Shown in pieces: positions 8,592 to 16,651 of a DNA stretch of 64,000 bases. Below the pieces are notes generated by a model. It saw nothing but the letters and a program-made list of their open reading frames with translations, was not told where the DNA came from and searched no databases. Source of the DNA: Bog-532 sp036495425 (GTDB lineage Bacteria; Actinomycetota; Actinomycetes; Streptosporangiales; Streptosporangiaceae). The DNA lies in assembly GCA_036495425.1 (NCBI GenBank), contig DASXMW010000031.1, positions 5,994 through 69,993 on the forward strand. Direction: 5' to 3'. Every line of letters begins with the position of its first letter. Position 1 is the first letter of the stretch. The position numbers and the translations under genes are program-made.

Positions 8592-8624
8592 GGCCACGAC
8601 GCTATGAGGCAACCGGCCTCCTGA

Positions 8625-8630
8625 TAAGGT
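8625..8630 (+). promoter_or_regulatory. Putative -10 box TAAGGT for a leaderless transcript
   Basis: TAAGGT ends 8 nt before ATG 8639, and no Shine-Dalgarno sequence lies between them. A transcript starting at the usual distance would begin at or next to the start codon. This fits the TANNNT pattern seen at several other starts in the window. Confidence 0.5.
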
Positions 8631-8638
8631 CCAATTTC

Positions 8639-10075
8639 ATGGCGATTGAGTGGTCCGGTTTGGGGCCGGAGCTGCTCGTGCGGCTGGACCGGTCGGCGGC
8701 TCAGCCGCTGCGGGCCCAGCTGGAGACGAGCCTGCGTGAGGCGATCAGGGACGGCCGGCTGCGCGGCGGCGAGCGGCTACCGTCCTCGCGCGAGCTGGCC
8801 CGCGGGCTGGGGGTCTCGCGCGGCATGGTGCAGGAGTGCTACGGCCAGCTGCTGGCCGAGGGCTACCTGGCCAGCCGGGGCGGGTCGGCGACCCGGGTGG
8901 CCGACCTGGCCGAGCAGCCGCCGGCCACCGCCGCTCCGCCTCCCCGGCCGGTTCGCCAGCCCGGGGAACGGGCGTTGATCGCCGACTTCCAGGCGGGCGT
9001 GCCGGACCTGTCCAGCTTCCCGCGCACCGACTGGGCCCGGGCCGTCCGGCAGGCCTGCACCGAGATCGCCTCGGCCGACCTGGGCTACGGCGACCCGCAC
9101 GGCAGCGCCGTGCTGCGCGAGGTGCTGGCCGGCTACCTGCGCCGGGTCCGGGCCGCGCACGCCGTGCCCGGGCAGATGACCATCACGGGCGGTTTCGCCC
9201 AGGGCATCAACCTCGTGCTGCGCGCGCTCAGCCGCGAGCCGGGACTGACCTGCGTGGCGTTCGAAGATCCCGGATACGGCAGCGCGCAGGCCGACGAAAC
9301 CCTTCGTGCCGTCCTCGGCATGGGCCTGCGGGTCGCCTACGTACCAGTTGATATGGAAGGTCTGGTGGTGGGCGCCCTGGCCACGAGTGGAGCCCAGGCG
9401 GTCGTGGTCACGCCGGCCCACCAGTCCCCCACCGGGGTCGTCCTGTCCGCGGGCCGCCGGCACGCCCTGATCGACTGGGCCCAGCGCACCGGCGGCCACG
9501 TGATCGAGGACGACTACGACTCGGAGTTCCGCTACGACTCCGATCCGGTCGGCGCGCTGCAGGGACTGGCTCCGGACCAGGTGTTCCTGCTCGGCACGGC
9601 CAGCAAGGCGCTGGCCCCGGCGGTGCGCCTGGGCTGGGTGCACGCGCCCGCGGCGCTGGCCGGGCCGGTGGCGGCCGAGAAGGAGATGAGCGACCGTGGC
9701 TCCAGCACCGTCGACCAGCTCGCCCTGGCCGCCCTGCTCACCTCGGGCCGTTACGACCGCCACCTGCGCCACATGCGCTCGGTCTACGCGGCCCGGCGCT
9801 CGGCCCTGGTCGAAGCGTTCGCCCGCCACCTCCCTTCCGTCCGGCTGACCGGGCTGGCGGCCGGCTTCCACGCCATCGCCCCGCTGCCCCCGGGTGCGGA
9901 CGAGGCAGCCGTCGTCGCCGCGGCCCGGGCCCGGCGCGTCGGGCTGCACGGCCTGGCCGGGTACCGCGGCGCCGACGACCCGGCGGCCCCTCCGGCCCTG
10001 GTCATCGGCTTCGGCAACGTCCCCGAGCGCGCCATCGACCCCGCCATCGCCGCCGTCGCCGACCTGCTCGGCTAG
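8639..10075 (+). CDS. MocR/PdxR-type GntR regulator with aminotransferase-like domain
   Basis: This 478-residue protein has an N-terminal GntR winged helix (LREAIRDGRLRGGERLPSSR and RGLGVSRGMVQECYGQLLAEGYL, residues about 25-80). A linker follows, then a fold-type I PLP domain (residues about 115-478) with FEDPGYG, VVVTPAHQSPTG, IEDDYDSEFRYD and LLGTASKALAPAVRLGW, whose Lys is the PLP attachment site. The family senses PLP or amino compounds and often controls the divergently transcribed neighbour, here an MFS pump. The start is supported by the leaderless-type TAAGGT box. Confidence 0.92.
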   Translation: MAIEWSGLGPELLVRLDRSAAQPLRAQLETSLREAIRDGRLRGGERLPSSRELARGLGVSRGMVQECYGQLLAEGYLASRGGSATRVADLAEQPPATAAPPPRPVRQPGERALIADFQAGVPDLSSFPRTDWARAVRQACTEIASADLGYGDPHGSAVLREVLAGYLRRVRAAHAVPGQMTITGGFAQGINLVLRALSREPGLTCVAFEDPGYGSAQADETLRAVLGMGLRVAYVPVDMEGLVVGALATSGAQAVVVTPAHQSPTGVVLSAGRRHALIDWAQRTGGHVIEDDYDSEFRYDSDPVGALQGLAPDQVFLLGTASKALAPAVRLGWVHAPAALAGPVAAEKEMSDRGSSTVDQLALAALLTSGRYDRHLRHMRSVYAARRSALVEAFARHLPSVRLTGLAAGFHAIAPLPPGADEAAVVAAARARRVGLHGLAGYRGADDPAAPPALVIGFGNVPERAIDPAIAAVADLLG

Positions 10076-10656
10076 CAAGCGCTCTTGATGTGCGCACCGA
10101 CGAATGCTTCCGGATACCCGCATCGCTCACATCCGCTCATGCATGACCGGACGTCCTGCCGTCAGAGCTCGAAGCGCACCGATCGCCGATTACGCGCTGC
10201 TGGGAGCGGCCTTGGGTCATCAGTGCGACGACTCGCAGATCAGCCTGTTCTGGCTCTCCTGGGAAGGCCGCACTGCCCTGCAGGTGCGGGTGATGGAGGG
10301 CGGAAGCCAAGTGTGATACCCGGGTGGCCGGTGACGTGTACGGTAAACGTCTTCGCGCTGGCGGTAAGTGGGAGACCGCGGGCAAACGCCCGGGTGCACG
10401 CGGGAACATCGAAGGCCGCCGGCGCGCTTACCTGACTAGTGGCCCGGCGCACGGCGAGAAGCAGTTCGGCCGAGATGCCGGCACCCGGGACATGCACGGC
10501 TGGCTTGGGGACAACGACTTCCCCGGCAGATTCCAGGTCTTGCGCATGTCCTGCCATGGGCCCAGGGGCGCGGGAGAACCAGTGCGCGCTCGCGCGGCAA
10601 GCTGTGCGACGCCGCAGCCATAGCAATGCAGCCATAGCAATGAGGAGAATCGCTAA
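10076..10656 (+). other. 580-bp region without a supported gene, upstream of infA
   Basis: Several short frames exist (for example 10104-10316 and 10324-10623) but none has a recognisable domain, a good ribosome-binding site and actinobacterial codon bias together. The right end holds a perfect tandem 14-bp repeat next to the infA ribosome-binding site. The region may be a long infA leader or decayed sequence. Confidence 0.5.
10614..10641 (+). repeat. Perfect tandem 14-bp repeat before infA
   Basis: GCAGCCATAGCAAT occurs at 10614-10627 and again at 10628-10641 with no mismatch. The second copy abuts the ribosome-binding site GAGGAG (10642-10647) of the GTG-started infA gene at 10657. Confidence 0.9.
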
Positions 10657-10875
10657 GTGCCGAGAGCTGACTTCATCGAGACCGAGGGCACCATTAGCCG
10701 GATGCGCGGGCACGGCTTCTACACCGTGGTACTCGCCAACGGGCACGAGGTCCTCGCGAGGATGTCGGGACGGATGACGAAGAACCGCATCCGCGTCATC
10801 CAAGACGACCGCGTGCTGCTGGAGATCAGCCCGGCGGACTGGTCGCAGGGCCGCATCGTCTACCGCTATAAGTGA
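10657..10875 (+). CDS. infA: Translation initiation factor IF-1 (probable second copy)
   Basis: This 72-residue S1/OB-fold protein binds the 30S A site during initiation. The start is GTG with GAGGAG nine bases upstream. IF-1 hallmarks are present: GTISRMRGHGFYTVVLANGHEVLARMSG, MTKNRIRVIQDDRVLLEISP and a C-terminal basic end, RIVYRYK. The gene stands alone, not with ribosomal-protein or map genes where the main infA of actinobacteria sits, and its N-terminus (PRADFIETEGT) differs from the usual AKKDGAIEVEG. It is therefore likely an additional, possibly condition-specific IF-1. A GC-rich hairpin follows. Confidence 0.9.
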   Translation: MPRADFIETEGTISRMRGHGFYTVVLANGHEVLARMSGRMTKNRIRVIQDDRVLLEISPADWSQGRIVYRYK

Positions 10876-10923
10876 TTCACGCCCTTAGCCGGGGAACAAG
10901 GCCCGCTAAGCTACCCGGCTTTC

Positions 10924-10948
10924 CCGCGGGCGGCAGCGCCGCCCGCGG
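10924..10948 (+). terminator. GC-rich hairpin after infA
   Basis: An 11-bp perfect stem (CCGCGGGCGGC pairing with GCCGCCCGCGG) closes a 3-nt loop, 49 bp after the infA stop. No T-run follows, as is common for actinobacterial terminators. Confidence 0.55.
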
Positions 10949-11086
10949 CGCGGGCCTGAGTGCCCTCTCCCATCTGCATTACGTTCGATTCGGTGCGGGA
11001 CTGACCAGCCTCTCGAGGGCCAGGCCGCCCGACCACATCGGCGGCTCGGGCGCGCCCCGGAAGCACTCTCGTAGCCGCGATGAGGG

Positions 11087-11848
11087 TTAGGTGAACTCGT
11101 CTAGTTCGGCCAGCGCGGTGTCCAGATCGTTGGCTACACCCTGTGCGGCAAGCCGGGTGAACAGCGGGTCTCCGGTGGCGGCCAGGCTGCGGACACAGGC
11201 GGCGTGAGCGCAGATACGGGCCCGGATGATGTCGAGGAACTCACCGGTCGGGCCGGTCCAGCCGTACTCGGCCAGCAACAGCCGCAGCCGGGCCGGCCGG
11301 GATCCGAAATCGGTGAATCCCTCCCGCGCGACTACGTGCCGGGCGTGCAGCGGCACCCAGCTGAACGCGGCGAACGCCAGATCCCAGGCCGGGCTCACCG
11401 GGCCGGCCATGTCCCAGTCGATGAACCCGGCCAGGTGCCCGGCCCGCCACACGGCGTTGTAGGGAGCGGCGTCGTTGTGGCCGATGATCAGCCCAGGACG
11501 CCACTGGCCGCCCATCCGCCAGACCGCCCCATCCGGCGGGACGAAACCTGAGACGGCCTCGTGGTAGCAACGCAGCCAGCGGCCCACCTGAGCCAGCGTG
11601 CCCTCGGTGCGGGTCCAGGCGGGCCAGGGCAGCGCGCTGCCCACCGTCTCACCCTCCACGAACGTCAGGATCTCCCGGCCCTGGCCGTCGATGCCCAGCG
11701 GCCGGGGGCTGCCCGGGAAATCGTTACCGGCCAGATGCCGCAACAGGGCGTGCACGGCCTGTGTCCACGGTCCCGCGGGCCGCCGGACCGTCTCGCCCAC
11801 ACGGACGGCCCCACCAGCATTGCCGCCGTCCAGCCGCTCCTCCATCAC
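11087..11848 (-). CDS. Aminoglycoside phosphotransferase-like (APH/choline kinase fold) protein
   Basis: This 253-residue protein has the kinase-like Brenner motif IIGHNDAAPYNAVW (His-x-Asp-x4-Asn) near residue 135 and the metal-binding IDWDMAGPVSPAWDLA near residue 155. The N-terminal ATP-binding lobe is short but present (RVGETVRRPAGPWTQAVHALLRHL and ILTFVEGETV). Family members phosphorylate small molecules such as aminoglycosides, homoserine or fructosamine; the substrate here is unknown. No operon partner is visible. Confidence 0.85.
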   Translation of the reverse strand: MMEERLDGGNAGGAVRVGETVRRPAGPWTQAVHALLRHLAGNDFPGSPRPLGIDGQGREILTFVEGETVGSALPWPAWTRTEGTLAQVGRWLRCYHEAVSGFVPPDGAVWRMGGQWRPGLIIGHNDAAPYNAVWRAGHLAGFIDWDMAGPVSPAWDLAFAAFSWVPLHARHVVAREGFTDFGSRPARLRLLLAEYGWTGPTGEFLDIIRARICAHAACVRSLAATGDPLFTRLAAQGVANDLDTALAELDEFT

Positions 11849-11981
11849 GGCAGTCTTTCAATGCCGGCGAAGGAAGAACAGGCATGGCTTCATCCAAAGA
11901 GGCATTACACCGTCCTCTTCTGCCGCGTACAGTTTCGTCTCTCCGTACGCGGCGTCGAGCTTCGCTAAGCGGCTCAGGCAG

Positions 11982-12308
11982 TCAGGCGCAGTTGTCGCAA
12001 ACCCCGGTCAATGACATCGCCTGATTGCAGGTAGGACACAGGCCGCCGATCTTGCCGCCCTTTGCATCGTGGTGGCCACCGCCACGCGAGCCACCGCGAG
12101 TCTCGATACATGTCTTGCAGGCCCGCAGATTCTGCATCTGTTCGTCGGTGGCCAGCTGAGGGGTGCCCAGGACCGTGCCATCTCGGTATTCAAAGTGGCC
12201 GCAGTTCGGGTCATGGCGCAGCCTCGGCTGAGCTCCTGTGGGCACGCCGTTGACGTGCACCGGGTAGACCACATACCTAATGTCTGGATGTTCCACCACG
12301 TCCACCAT
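11982..12308 (-). CDS. Small zinc-ribbon-like protein of unknown function
   Basis: This 108-residue protein has two cysteine clusters: RACKTCIETRGG, and a C-terminal CPTCNQAMSLTGVCDNC that fits a four-Cys zinc ribbon. The N-terminal half, IRYVVYPVHVNGVPTGAQPR, looks beta-rich and is followed by HDPNCGHFEY. I do not recognise a named family. Codon use is less biased than in neighbours, and 190 bp of non-coding DNA lies upstream. Confidence 0.6.
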   Translation of the reverse strand: MVDVVEHPDIRYVVYPVHVNGVPTGAQPRLRHDPNCGHFEYRDGTVLGTPQLATDEQMQNLRACKTCIETRGGSRGGGHHDAKGGKIGGLCPTCNQAMSLTGVCDNCA

Positions 12309-12503
12309 GAGAACACCCTACGAACCGTCGCGCAGGCAGGGGCGGGACCAGCAGTTTGCCCGCCAAACGTCCTCCTCTGCCGCGAAGTGGGCGCGGTCAG
12401 CGTTGTACACCGTTCTCGGCGGCCGGCACTTGACCGAAGCTGCGTCCGCGAGCCCTGGAGACACTCGGCATTGCCGATGAGGGTGCTCCCGCCGCCAGCA
12501 TGC

Positions 12504-13355
12504 TCACCGGAAGGCGATGGCGTTGCGCTGGGCCCAGTCGGCGAATGAGCGGCCCGGGCGTCCGAGGATCTTTTCCACGCCGGGGCTGACCTGAGCCTCT
12601 TCCGGGGTCGGGTGACCGAGGATGGCGAGCGTCGCGTCCGCGACGGGCGCGGGCATGAACTGAAGCATCTGGTCTCGCGCGTCATGAGGGGAGATCTCCA
12701 TGAAGGCGAGCTGCTGGCGGATCGCTGTCGCGATGCTCTGCGTCCGCTGACGGGGCGTGGTCGCTTCCGGGCCGGTCAGAACGTAGGTCTGCCCCAGGTG
12801 CCCGTGGCCGGTGAGCGCCGCCGCGGCCACCTCGGCCAGGTCGAGCGGGTCGATGGCAGGCAGGGCGACATCGCCGTACGGTGCGAACACCGTCTGCCGG
12901 GCGCGCACCGCCGGTGCCCAGGCGAAGGCGTTGGCCGCCAGACCGCCCGCCCGCAGGATGGTCCACTCCAGCCCGGAGCGGGTGACGGCGGCCTCGATGG
13001 CCGCCATCGACGCGTACGCGACGGCGCCAGGCCGGCTTCCGACCGCCTGGGAAGACAGCAGCACGACCCGCTGGACGCCCGCCGTCCTGGCCGTTTCCAG
13101 CAGGGCAGCCGCGTCCACGCCGGCTCCCGAGCCGGGGACGAGCAGGAAAAGCGCTTCGGCCCCCGCGATGCTGACCGCCAGGGACTGCGCGGCCTGGGAG
13201 GCCGTGAGGTCGGCAGCGACCGGGATGATCCCCGGGCCGTCGGGCAGGCCGGCCGAGGTTCCGCGGGCGACCGCGGTCACCACGTGACCCGCGCTGACGA
13301 GGGATGCGGTGAGCGGGCGGCCGACGTTCCCGGTCGCGCCGGTGACGACGATCAT
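12504..13355 (-). CDS. NmrA-like NAD(P)-binding protein
   Basis: The start at ATG 13355 is fixed by AAGGAG about 6 nt upstream; the longer frame to 13427 lacks support. The 283-residue product opens with MIVVTGATGNVGRPL, a Rossmann GxxGxxG, and has VVLLSSQAVGS and LEWTILRAGGLAANAF, as in atypical SDRs of the NmrA/quinone oxidoreductase 2 type. It is divergent from an HxlR regulator, a common arrangement in which the regulator controls a redox or detoxification enzyme. Substrate unknown. Confidence 0.88.
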   Translation of the reverse strand: MIVVTGATGNVGRPLTASLVSAGHVVTAVARGTSAGLPDGPGIIPVAADLTASQAAQSLAVSIAGAEALFLLVPGSGAGVDAAALLETARTAGVQRVVLLSSQAVGSRPGAVAYASMAAIEAAVTRSGLEWTILRAGGLAANAFAWAPAVRARQTVFAPYGDVALPAIDPLDLAEVAAAALTGHGHLGQTYVLTGPEATTPRQRTQSIATAIRQQLAFMEISPHDARDQMLQFMPAPVADATLAILGHPTPEEAQVSPGVEKILGRPGRSFADWAQRNAIAFR

Positions 13356-13486
13356 GAAGGCTCCTTCAGGTGGCCGTGACCCGCCAGCAGGGCGGGATCG
13401 CCGCCCAGCCGGCCGCGACGGGCTCACGTTAGGATGCTCGGCATAGCAGGTTCCCTCAGGAAAGTAACTATCCGAGGATCGGCATC

Positions 13487-13912
13487 ATGACATCGAAGAA
13501 AGCGGCATCCAGGACAGCCGCACCCAGGACACCGGCACCCAGGACACTGGCGTCCAAGGCAGCGGCGGACGCCTGCCCGATCAGCCCCGTCGTCGACCTC
13601 GTCTTCAGCCGGTGGACCACACCGATCCTGTGGGTGCTCTACGAGTCCGGCCTGCAGCGCTTCGTCGAGCTGGAACGCCGGCTCGGGGCTGTCACCCCGA
13701 AGGTGCTCACGCAGCGGCTGCGCCAGCTCGAACGCGACGGGCTCGTCCGGCGGCACTACCACCCGGAGGTGCCGCCCCGGGTGGAATACGAGATCACCGA
13801 CCTTGGCCGCAGTCTCTCGACAGTGTTCGCGGTACTGGGCGAGTGGTCAGCCGCGCACCTTGCCCAGGTGGAAAAGGCCAGAGCCGCCTATGCGGGCCCC
13901 CTGCCACGCTAG
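13487..13912 (+). CDS. HxlR-family transcriptional regulator
   Basis: This 141-residue winged-helix protein has the HxlR pattern CPISPVVDLVFSRWTTPILWVLYESG, FVELERRLGAVTPKVLTQRLRQLERDGLVRR and VEYEITDLGRSL. Such proteins often sense redox or aldehyde stress through an N-terminal cysteine. One Cys is present at the expected place, just before the domain. The first 28 residues are a low-complexity extension encoded by a 15-bp tandem repeat. It probably controls the divergent NmrA-like gene 131 bp away. Confidence 0.88.
   Translation: MTSKKAASRTAAPRTPAPRTLASKAAADACPISPVVDLVFSRWTTPILWVLYESGLQRFVELERRLGAVTPKVLTQRLRQLERDGLVRRHYHPEVPPRVEYEITDLGRSLSTVFAVLGEWSAAHLAQVEKARAAYAGPLPR
13505..13564 (+). 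repeat. Four 15-bp minisatellite units inside the HxlR gene
   Basis: Units start at 13505, 13520, 13535 and 13550. The middle two differ at one base (GCACCCAGGACACCG and GCACCCAGGACACTG) and the outer two are diverged. Each encodes five residues, giving APRTP- and APRTL-like repeats in the N-terminal tail. Confidence 0.8.
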
Positions 13913-13974
13913 GCGCACGATACTGTGCCGGCGGGCACGGCTGACCCTGGCGAGCGGCCGCTAGCGTGGCGGCC

Positions 13975-14034
13975 ATGAGTGCGGTGGCGGGCGGGCTGCT
14001 TGGCCCGATGACCCGCTACCGCAAGGCGCCCTGA
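13975..14034 (+). CDS. 19-codon mini-ORF behind a leaderless-type promoter box
   Basis: ATG 13975 lies 7 nt after TAGCGT (13962-13967), the same geometry as other putative leaderless starts here. It encodes MSAVAGGLLGPMTRYRKAP and stops five bases before the convergent MocR gene ends. It may be a tiny gene, or the preserved 5' end of a gene whose body was lost. Confidence 0.3.
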   Translation: MSAVAGGLLGPMTRYRKAP

Positions 14035-14039
14035 ACGTG

Positions 14040-15437
14040 CTACAGCTGGCCTATCACGCGGGCCAGGACGCCGACGCCCTCGGCGATGGTCTGCTCGTTG
14101 ACGGTCGCGTAACCGAAGATGAGGCCGCCGGGACCGGGGTGGCTGATCCGGTAGGGCGTTACGCCCTCGATGCCGACCCCGGCGCGGGCGGCCGCGTCGA
14201 CCACTGTGGCCTCGTCCAGGTACGGCGGCAGCCAGGTGACCAGGTGCAGCCCGGCGGAGACGCCGGCCGGCTCGAGGCAGGGCAGCCGCCGGGCCAGTGC
14301 CGTCAGCAGGGCGTCGCGGCGCTGCCGGTAGACCGGGCGCATTCGGCGCAGATGCCGGTCGAACTCGCCGCGGGTGATGAGGTCGGCGAGGGCGAGTTGC
14401 TCGAGCGCGGGAGAGCCGCGGTCGGCGGCGATCTTGGCCGTCGCCATCGGCTCGGCCAGGTGTTCCGGCATGACGAACCATCCCAGGCGCAGCCCCGGCG
14501 CGAGGGTCTTGCTCGCCGACCCGGCGTAGACGACACGGTCCGGGGCCAGCCCCTGCAGCGCGCCGGCCGGCGTCCGATCGTAGCGGTACTCAGCGTCGTA
14601 GTCGTCCTCGATGACGACCGCGCCGCGTTCGGCGGCCCAGCGCAGCACGGCCGCCCGGTTCTCGGCGGACAGCACCGAGCCGGTGGGCCACTGGTGCGAG
14701 GGCGTCAGAACCACGGCATCGGCGCCGGTTTCAGCCAGGATGTCGGCCCGGATACCGTCACCGTCGACGGGCACCCCGATGACCTCGAGCCCGGCTGCCC
14801 GCGCAGCGGGCAGGGCGTCGTCACCCGAGGAAGGATCCTCCAGTGCGAGCCGCTTGGCGCCCGTGGCGGCCAGCACGCCCACGAGCAGCGCGATGCCCTG
14901 CGCGTAGCCAGTGCAGATCACGATCTGGCCGGGCCGGGCCCGGGTGCCGCGCACCCGGTTCAGGTAGTCGGCGATCGCGGTCCGGAGCTGCGGCACGCCC
15001 TTGCCCGCCAGGTAGCCGAACACGTCGTTCGGCGCGGACGCGAGCGCCCCACGTATCGCGCGCAGCCACGCGGTCCGCGGGAAGCTGGACACGTCGGCGC
15101 GGCCGTAGCTGAGATCGATCCGAGGTGGGGTGCTGCGGGCTAGCCGGAGCGCGGCTGTGGCCCGGGACGGGCCGGCCGCCACCTGGGTGTATCCGCCCGG
15201 GCGGCTGGCCAGGTAACCCTCGGCGGCCAGTTGCTGGTAAGCGTCGACCACCACGCCACGGGAGACGCCGAGGTCGGCGGCCAGCACCCGCGACGGCGGC
15301 AGCGGCGAGCCACGTGGCAGTCGCCCGGCACGGATTGAATCCCGGATTGAGGTCTCGATCTGCCGGTGCAGCGGCGTCCGGGCGTCGTGGTCGAGCACGA
15401 CGAGGACACCGGAATTGGTCCGGACTTTGCTCACCAA
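14040..15437 (-). CDS. MocR/PdxR-type GntR regulator with aminotransferase-like domain
   Basis: This 465-residue protein has a GntR winged helix (RDSIRAGRLPRGSPLPPSRVLAADLGVSRG, residues about 28-60), then a fold-type I PLP domain with LALEDPSSGDD, VVLTPSHQWPTG, IEDDYDAEYRYD and VYAGSASKTLAPGLRLGW, whose Lys is the PLP site. It is divergent from a RibD-like reductase gene, which is the likely target together with itself. It is a different lineage from the MocR protein at 8639, with many changed positions. Confidence 0.92.
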   Translation of the reverse strand: MVSKVRTNSGVLVVLDHDARTPLHRQIETSIRDSIRAGRLPRGSPLPPSRVLAADLGVSRGVVVDAYQQLAAEGYLASRPGGYTQVAAGPSRATAALRLARSTPPRIDLSYGRADVSSFPRTAWLRAIRGALASAPNDVFGYLAGKGVPQLRTAIADYLNRVRGTRARPGQIVICTGYAQGIALLVGVLAATGAKRLALEDPSSGDDALPAARAAGLEVIGVPVDGDGIRADILAETGADAVVLTPSHQWPTGSVLSAENRAAVLRWAAERGAVVIEDDYDAEYRYDRTPAGALQGLAPDRVVYAGSASKTLAPGLRLGWFVMPEHLAEPMATAKIAADRGSPALEQLALADLITRGEFDRHLRRMRPVYRQRRDALLTALARRLPCLEPAGVSAGLHLVTWLPPYLDEATVVDAAARAGVGIEGVTPYRISHPGPGGLIFGYATVNEQTIAEGVGVLARVIGQL

Positions 15438-15440
15438 ACT

Positions 15441-15473
15441 GGATCTTAACGTCAGGACCGATCCCTGTCAGGG
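15441..15473. promoter_or_regulatory. Candidate MocR operator region
   Basis: Between the divergent MocR and RibD-like genes are an inverted GGATC (15441-15445)/GATCC (15460-15464) and the near-palindrome CCCTGTCAGGG (15463-15473). These are the only clear symmetries in the 89-bp gap. Assignment to the regulator is inferred from position. Confidence 0.35.
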
Positions 15474-15526
15474 TCGTGCAGTAGCCACAGCAGGCAGCTA
15501 CATGCCATGACTGAAGGGACAGGCCG

Positions 15527-16090
15527 GTGGGCAGGATCGTGGTGACCGAGTACATTTCCGTCGACGGTGTCGTGGAGGCCCCGAGCGGAACCGAGCCGTT
15601 CGAGCGCGTCGGCTGGACGGACGACTTCTCACGCGGCCCCGAAGGCGACAAGTTCAAGGTCGAGGAGACCATGTCCTCCGACGCGCTGCTGCTCGGCCGC
15701 GGCACCTACGACGGTTTCGCGCCGGTGTGGCCGCACGTCGAGGGCGAGTTCGCGGACAAGTTCAACTCGATGCCCAAGTACGTCATCTCGTCGACGCTCG
15801 AAAACCCGGAATGGAACAACACGCAGGTCCTCGGCGGTGACGTGGTCGAAGAGGTGAGTAAGCTCGCGCGGCAATACGAGCGGGACATCGTCGTCCACGG
15901 CAGCCCGCAGCTCGCGCAGACGCTGATCGAGCACGACCTCGTCGACGAACTCCGGCTCATGGTCTACCCCGTCATAGTCGGCGCGGGCAAGCACTTCTTC
16001 ACCGAGACAACCGCGAAGAAGAACCTGCGCCTCGTCGGGACCAGGACCTTCAACGATGGCATCCACGTACTCGTCTACCGGCCCGCCTGA
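15527..16090 (+). CDS. RibD C-terminal/dihydrofolate reductase-like protein
   Basis: This 187-residue protein starts at GTG 15527 after an AGGGACAGG stretch. It shows the family pattern RIVVTEYISVDGVVEAP, SSDALLLGRGTYDGFAPVWP, KYVISSTLENPEWNNTQVL, DIVVHGSPQLAQTL and LVDELRLMVYPVIVGAGKHFF. Family members are NADPH-binding reductase-like proteins, often of unknown substrate, in actinobacterial accessory loci. Codon use is slightly less GC-rich than the flanks. The divergent MocR gene may regulate it. Confidence 0.88.
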   Translation: MGRIVVTEYISVDGVVEAPSGTEPFERVGWTDDFSRGPEGDKFKVEETMSSDALLLGRGTYDGFAPVWPHVEGEFADKFNSMPKYVISSTLENPEWNNTQVLGGDVVEEVSKLARQYERDIVVHGSPQLAQTLIEHDLVDELRLMVYPVIVGAGKHFFTETTAKKNLRLVGTRTFNDGIHVLVYRPA

Positions 16091-16135
16091 CCGGCGCGGG
16101 CCCGGCAGCGCAAGAGCTCGGCTCAGCCACTGCGG

Positions 16136-16579
16136 CTAGCCGTCTCTGAGCTCGGTCAGCAGGTGCTGCAGGGTGGTGCGCAGCGTCTCGAACTCAGCCG
16201 GGCCGACCAGCTGAGCCCAGCGCTCCTCGACCCGCCCCGCGGCCGCGTGGGTGACCGGGGGGACCGACGCCCCGCGGCCGGTGAGGAACACCAGCCGCGA
16301 GCGGTGGTCGCGGGGGTTGGCGCGGCGTTCCACGTAGCCGGTGCGCTCGAGCTGGTCGACGGCCTGGGCCATCGACTGCTTGCGGACCCGGGCCAGCTCG
16401 GCCAGCCGCGAGACCGTGATGCCGTCCGGCGGCACGAACGGGAACACGTTGGCAGCGCCCGGGCGGATGTCGCCGAACCCCGCCTCGCCCAGCGCGGTAT
16501 CGATGTCCTGGGCGTAGTGCTGGTAAGCCAGCCGGAGCAGCAGCCCGATCACCGGCTGCTCGGGAAAGCCCGTTTCCAT
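16136..16579 (-). CDS. MarR-family transcriptional regulator
   Basis: This 147-residue protein has a MarR winged helix: VSRLAELARVRKQSMAQAVDQLERTGYVERR, followed by the wing NPRDHRSRLVFLTGRG. It is divergent from a second MarR-like gene, and the 72-bp gap contains two near-identical inverted repeats. The operator nearer this gene lies only a few bases from its start codon, so the protein probably represses itself, and the partner as well. Confidence 0.88.
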   Translation of the reverse strand: METGFPEQPVIGLLLRLAYQHYAQDIDTALGEAGFGDIRPGAANVFPFVPPDGITVSRLAELARVRKQSMAQAVDQLERTGYVERRANPRDHRSRLVFLTGRGASVPPVTHAAAGRVEERWAQLVGPAEFETLRTTLQHLLTELRDG

Positions 16580-16580
16580 A

Positions 16581-16627
16581 AGTGGACAGCCACCTGTCTA
16601 TTTGCTTAAAGTGGACAGGAACCTGTC
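16581..16627. promoter_or_regulatory. Twin palindromic operators between two MarR genes
   Basis: Two 18-bp sites, AGTGGACAGCCACCTGTC (16581-16598) and AGTGGACAGGAACCTGTC (16610-16627), differ at two spacer bases. Each holds GACAG-N4-CTGTC. The centres are 29 bp apart, close to three helical turns, which fits side-by-side dimer binding. Confidence 0.75.
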
Positions 16628-16651
16628 GATCATAGGGAAACGGGGCCCACC

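Noticed and set aside
10085..10640. Several overlapping frames upstream of infA
   Set aside because: None has domain similarity, a ribosome-binding site and codon bias together; treated as leader or decayed DNA.
12008..12685. 225-codon minus-strand frame overlapping the zinc-ribbon gene
   Set aside because: Ser/Arg/Thr low-complexity shadow; the zinc-ribbon frame has clear Cys motifs.
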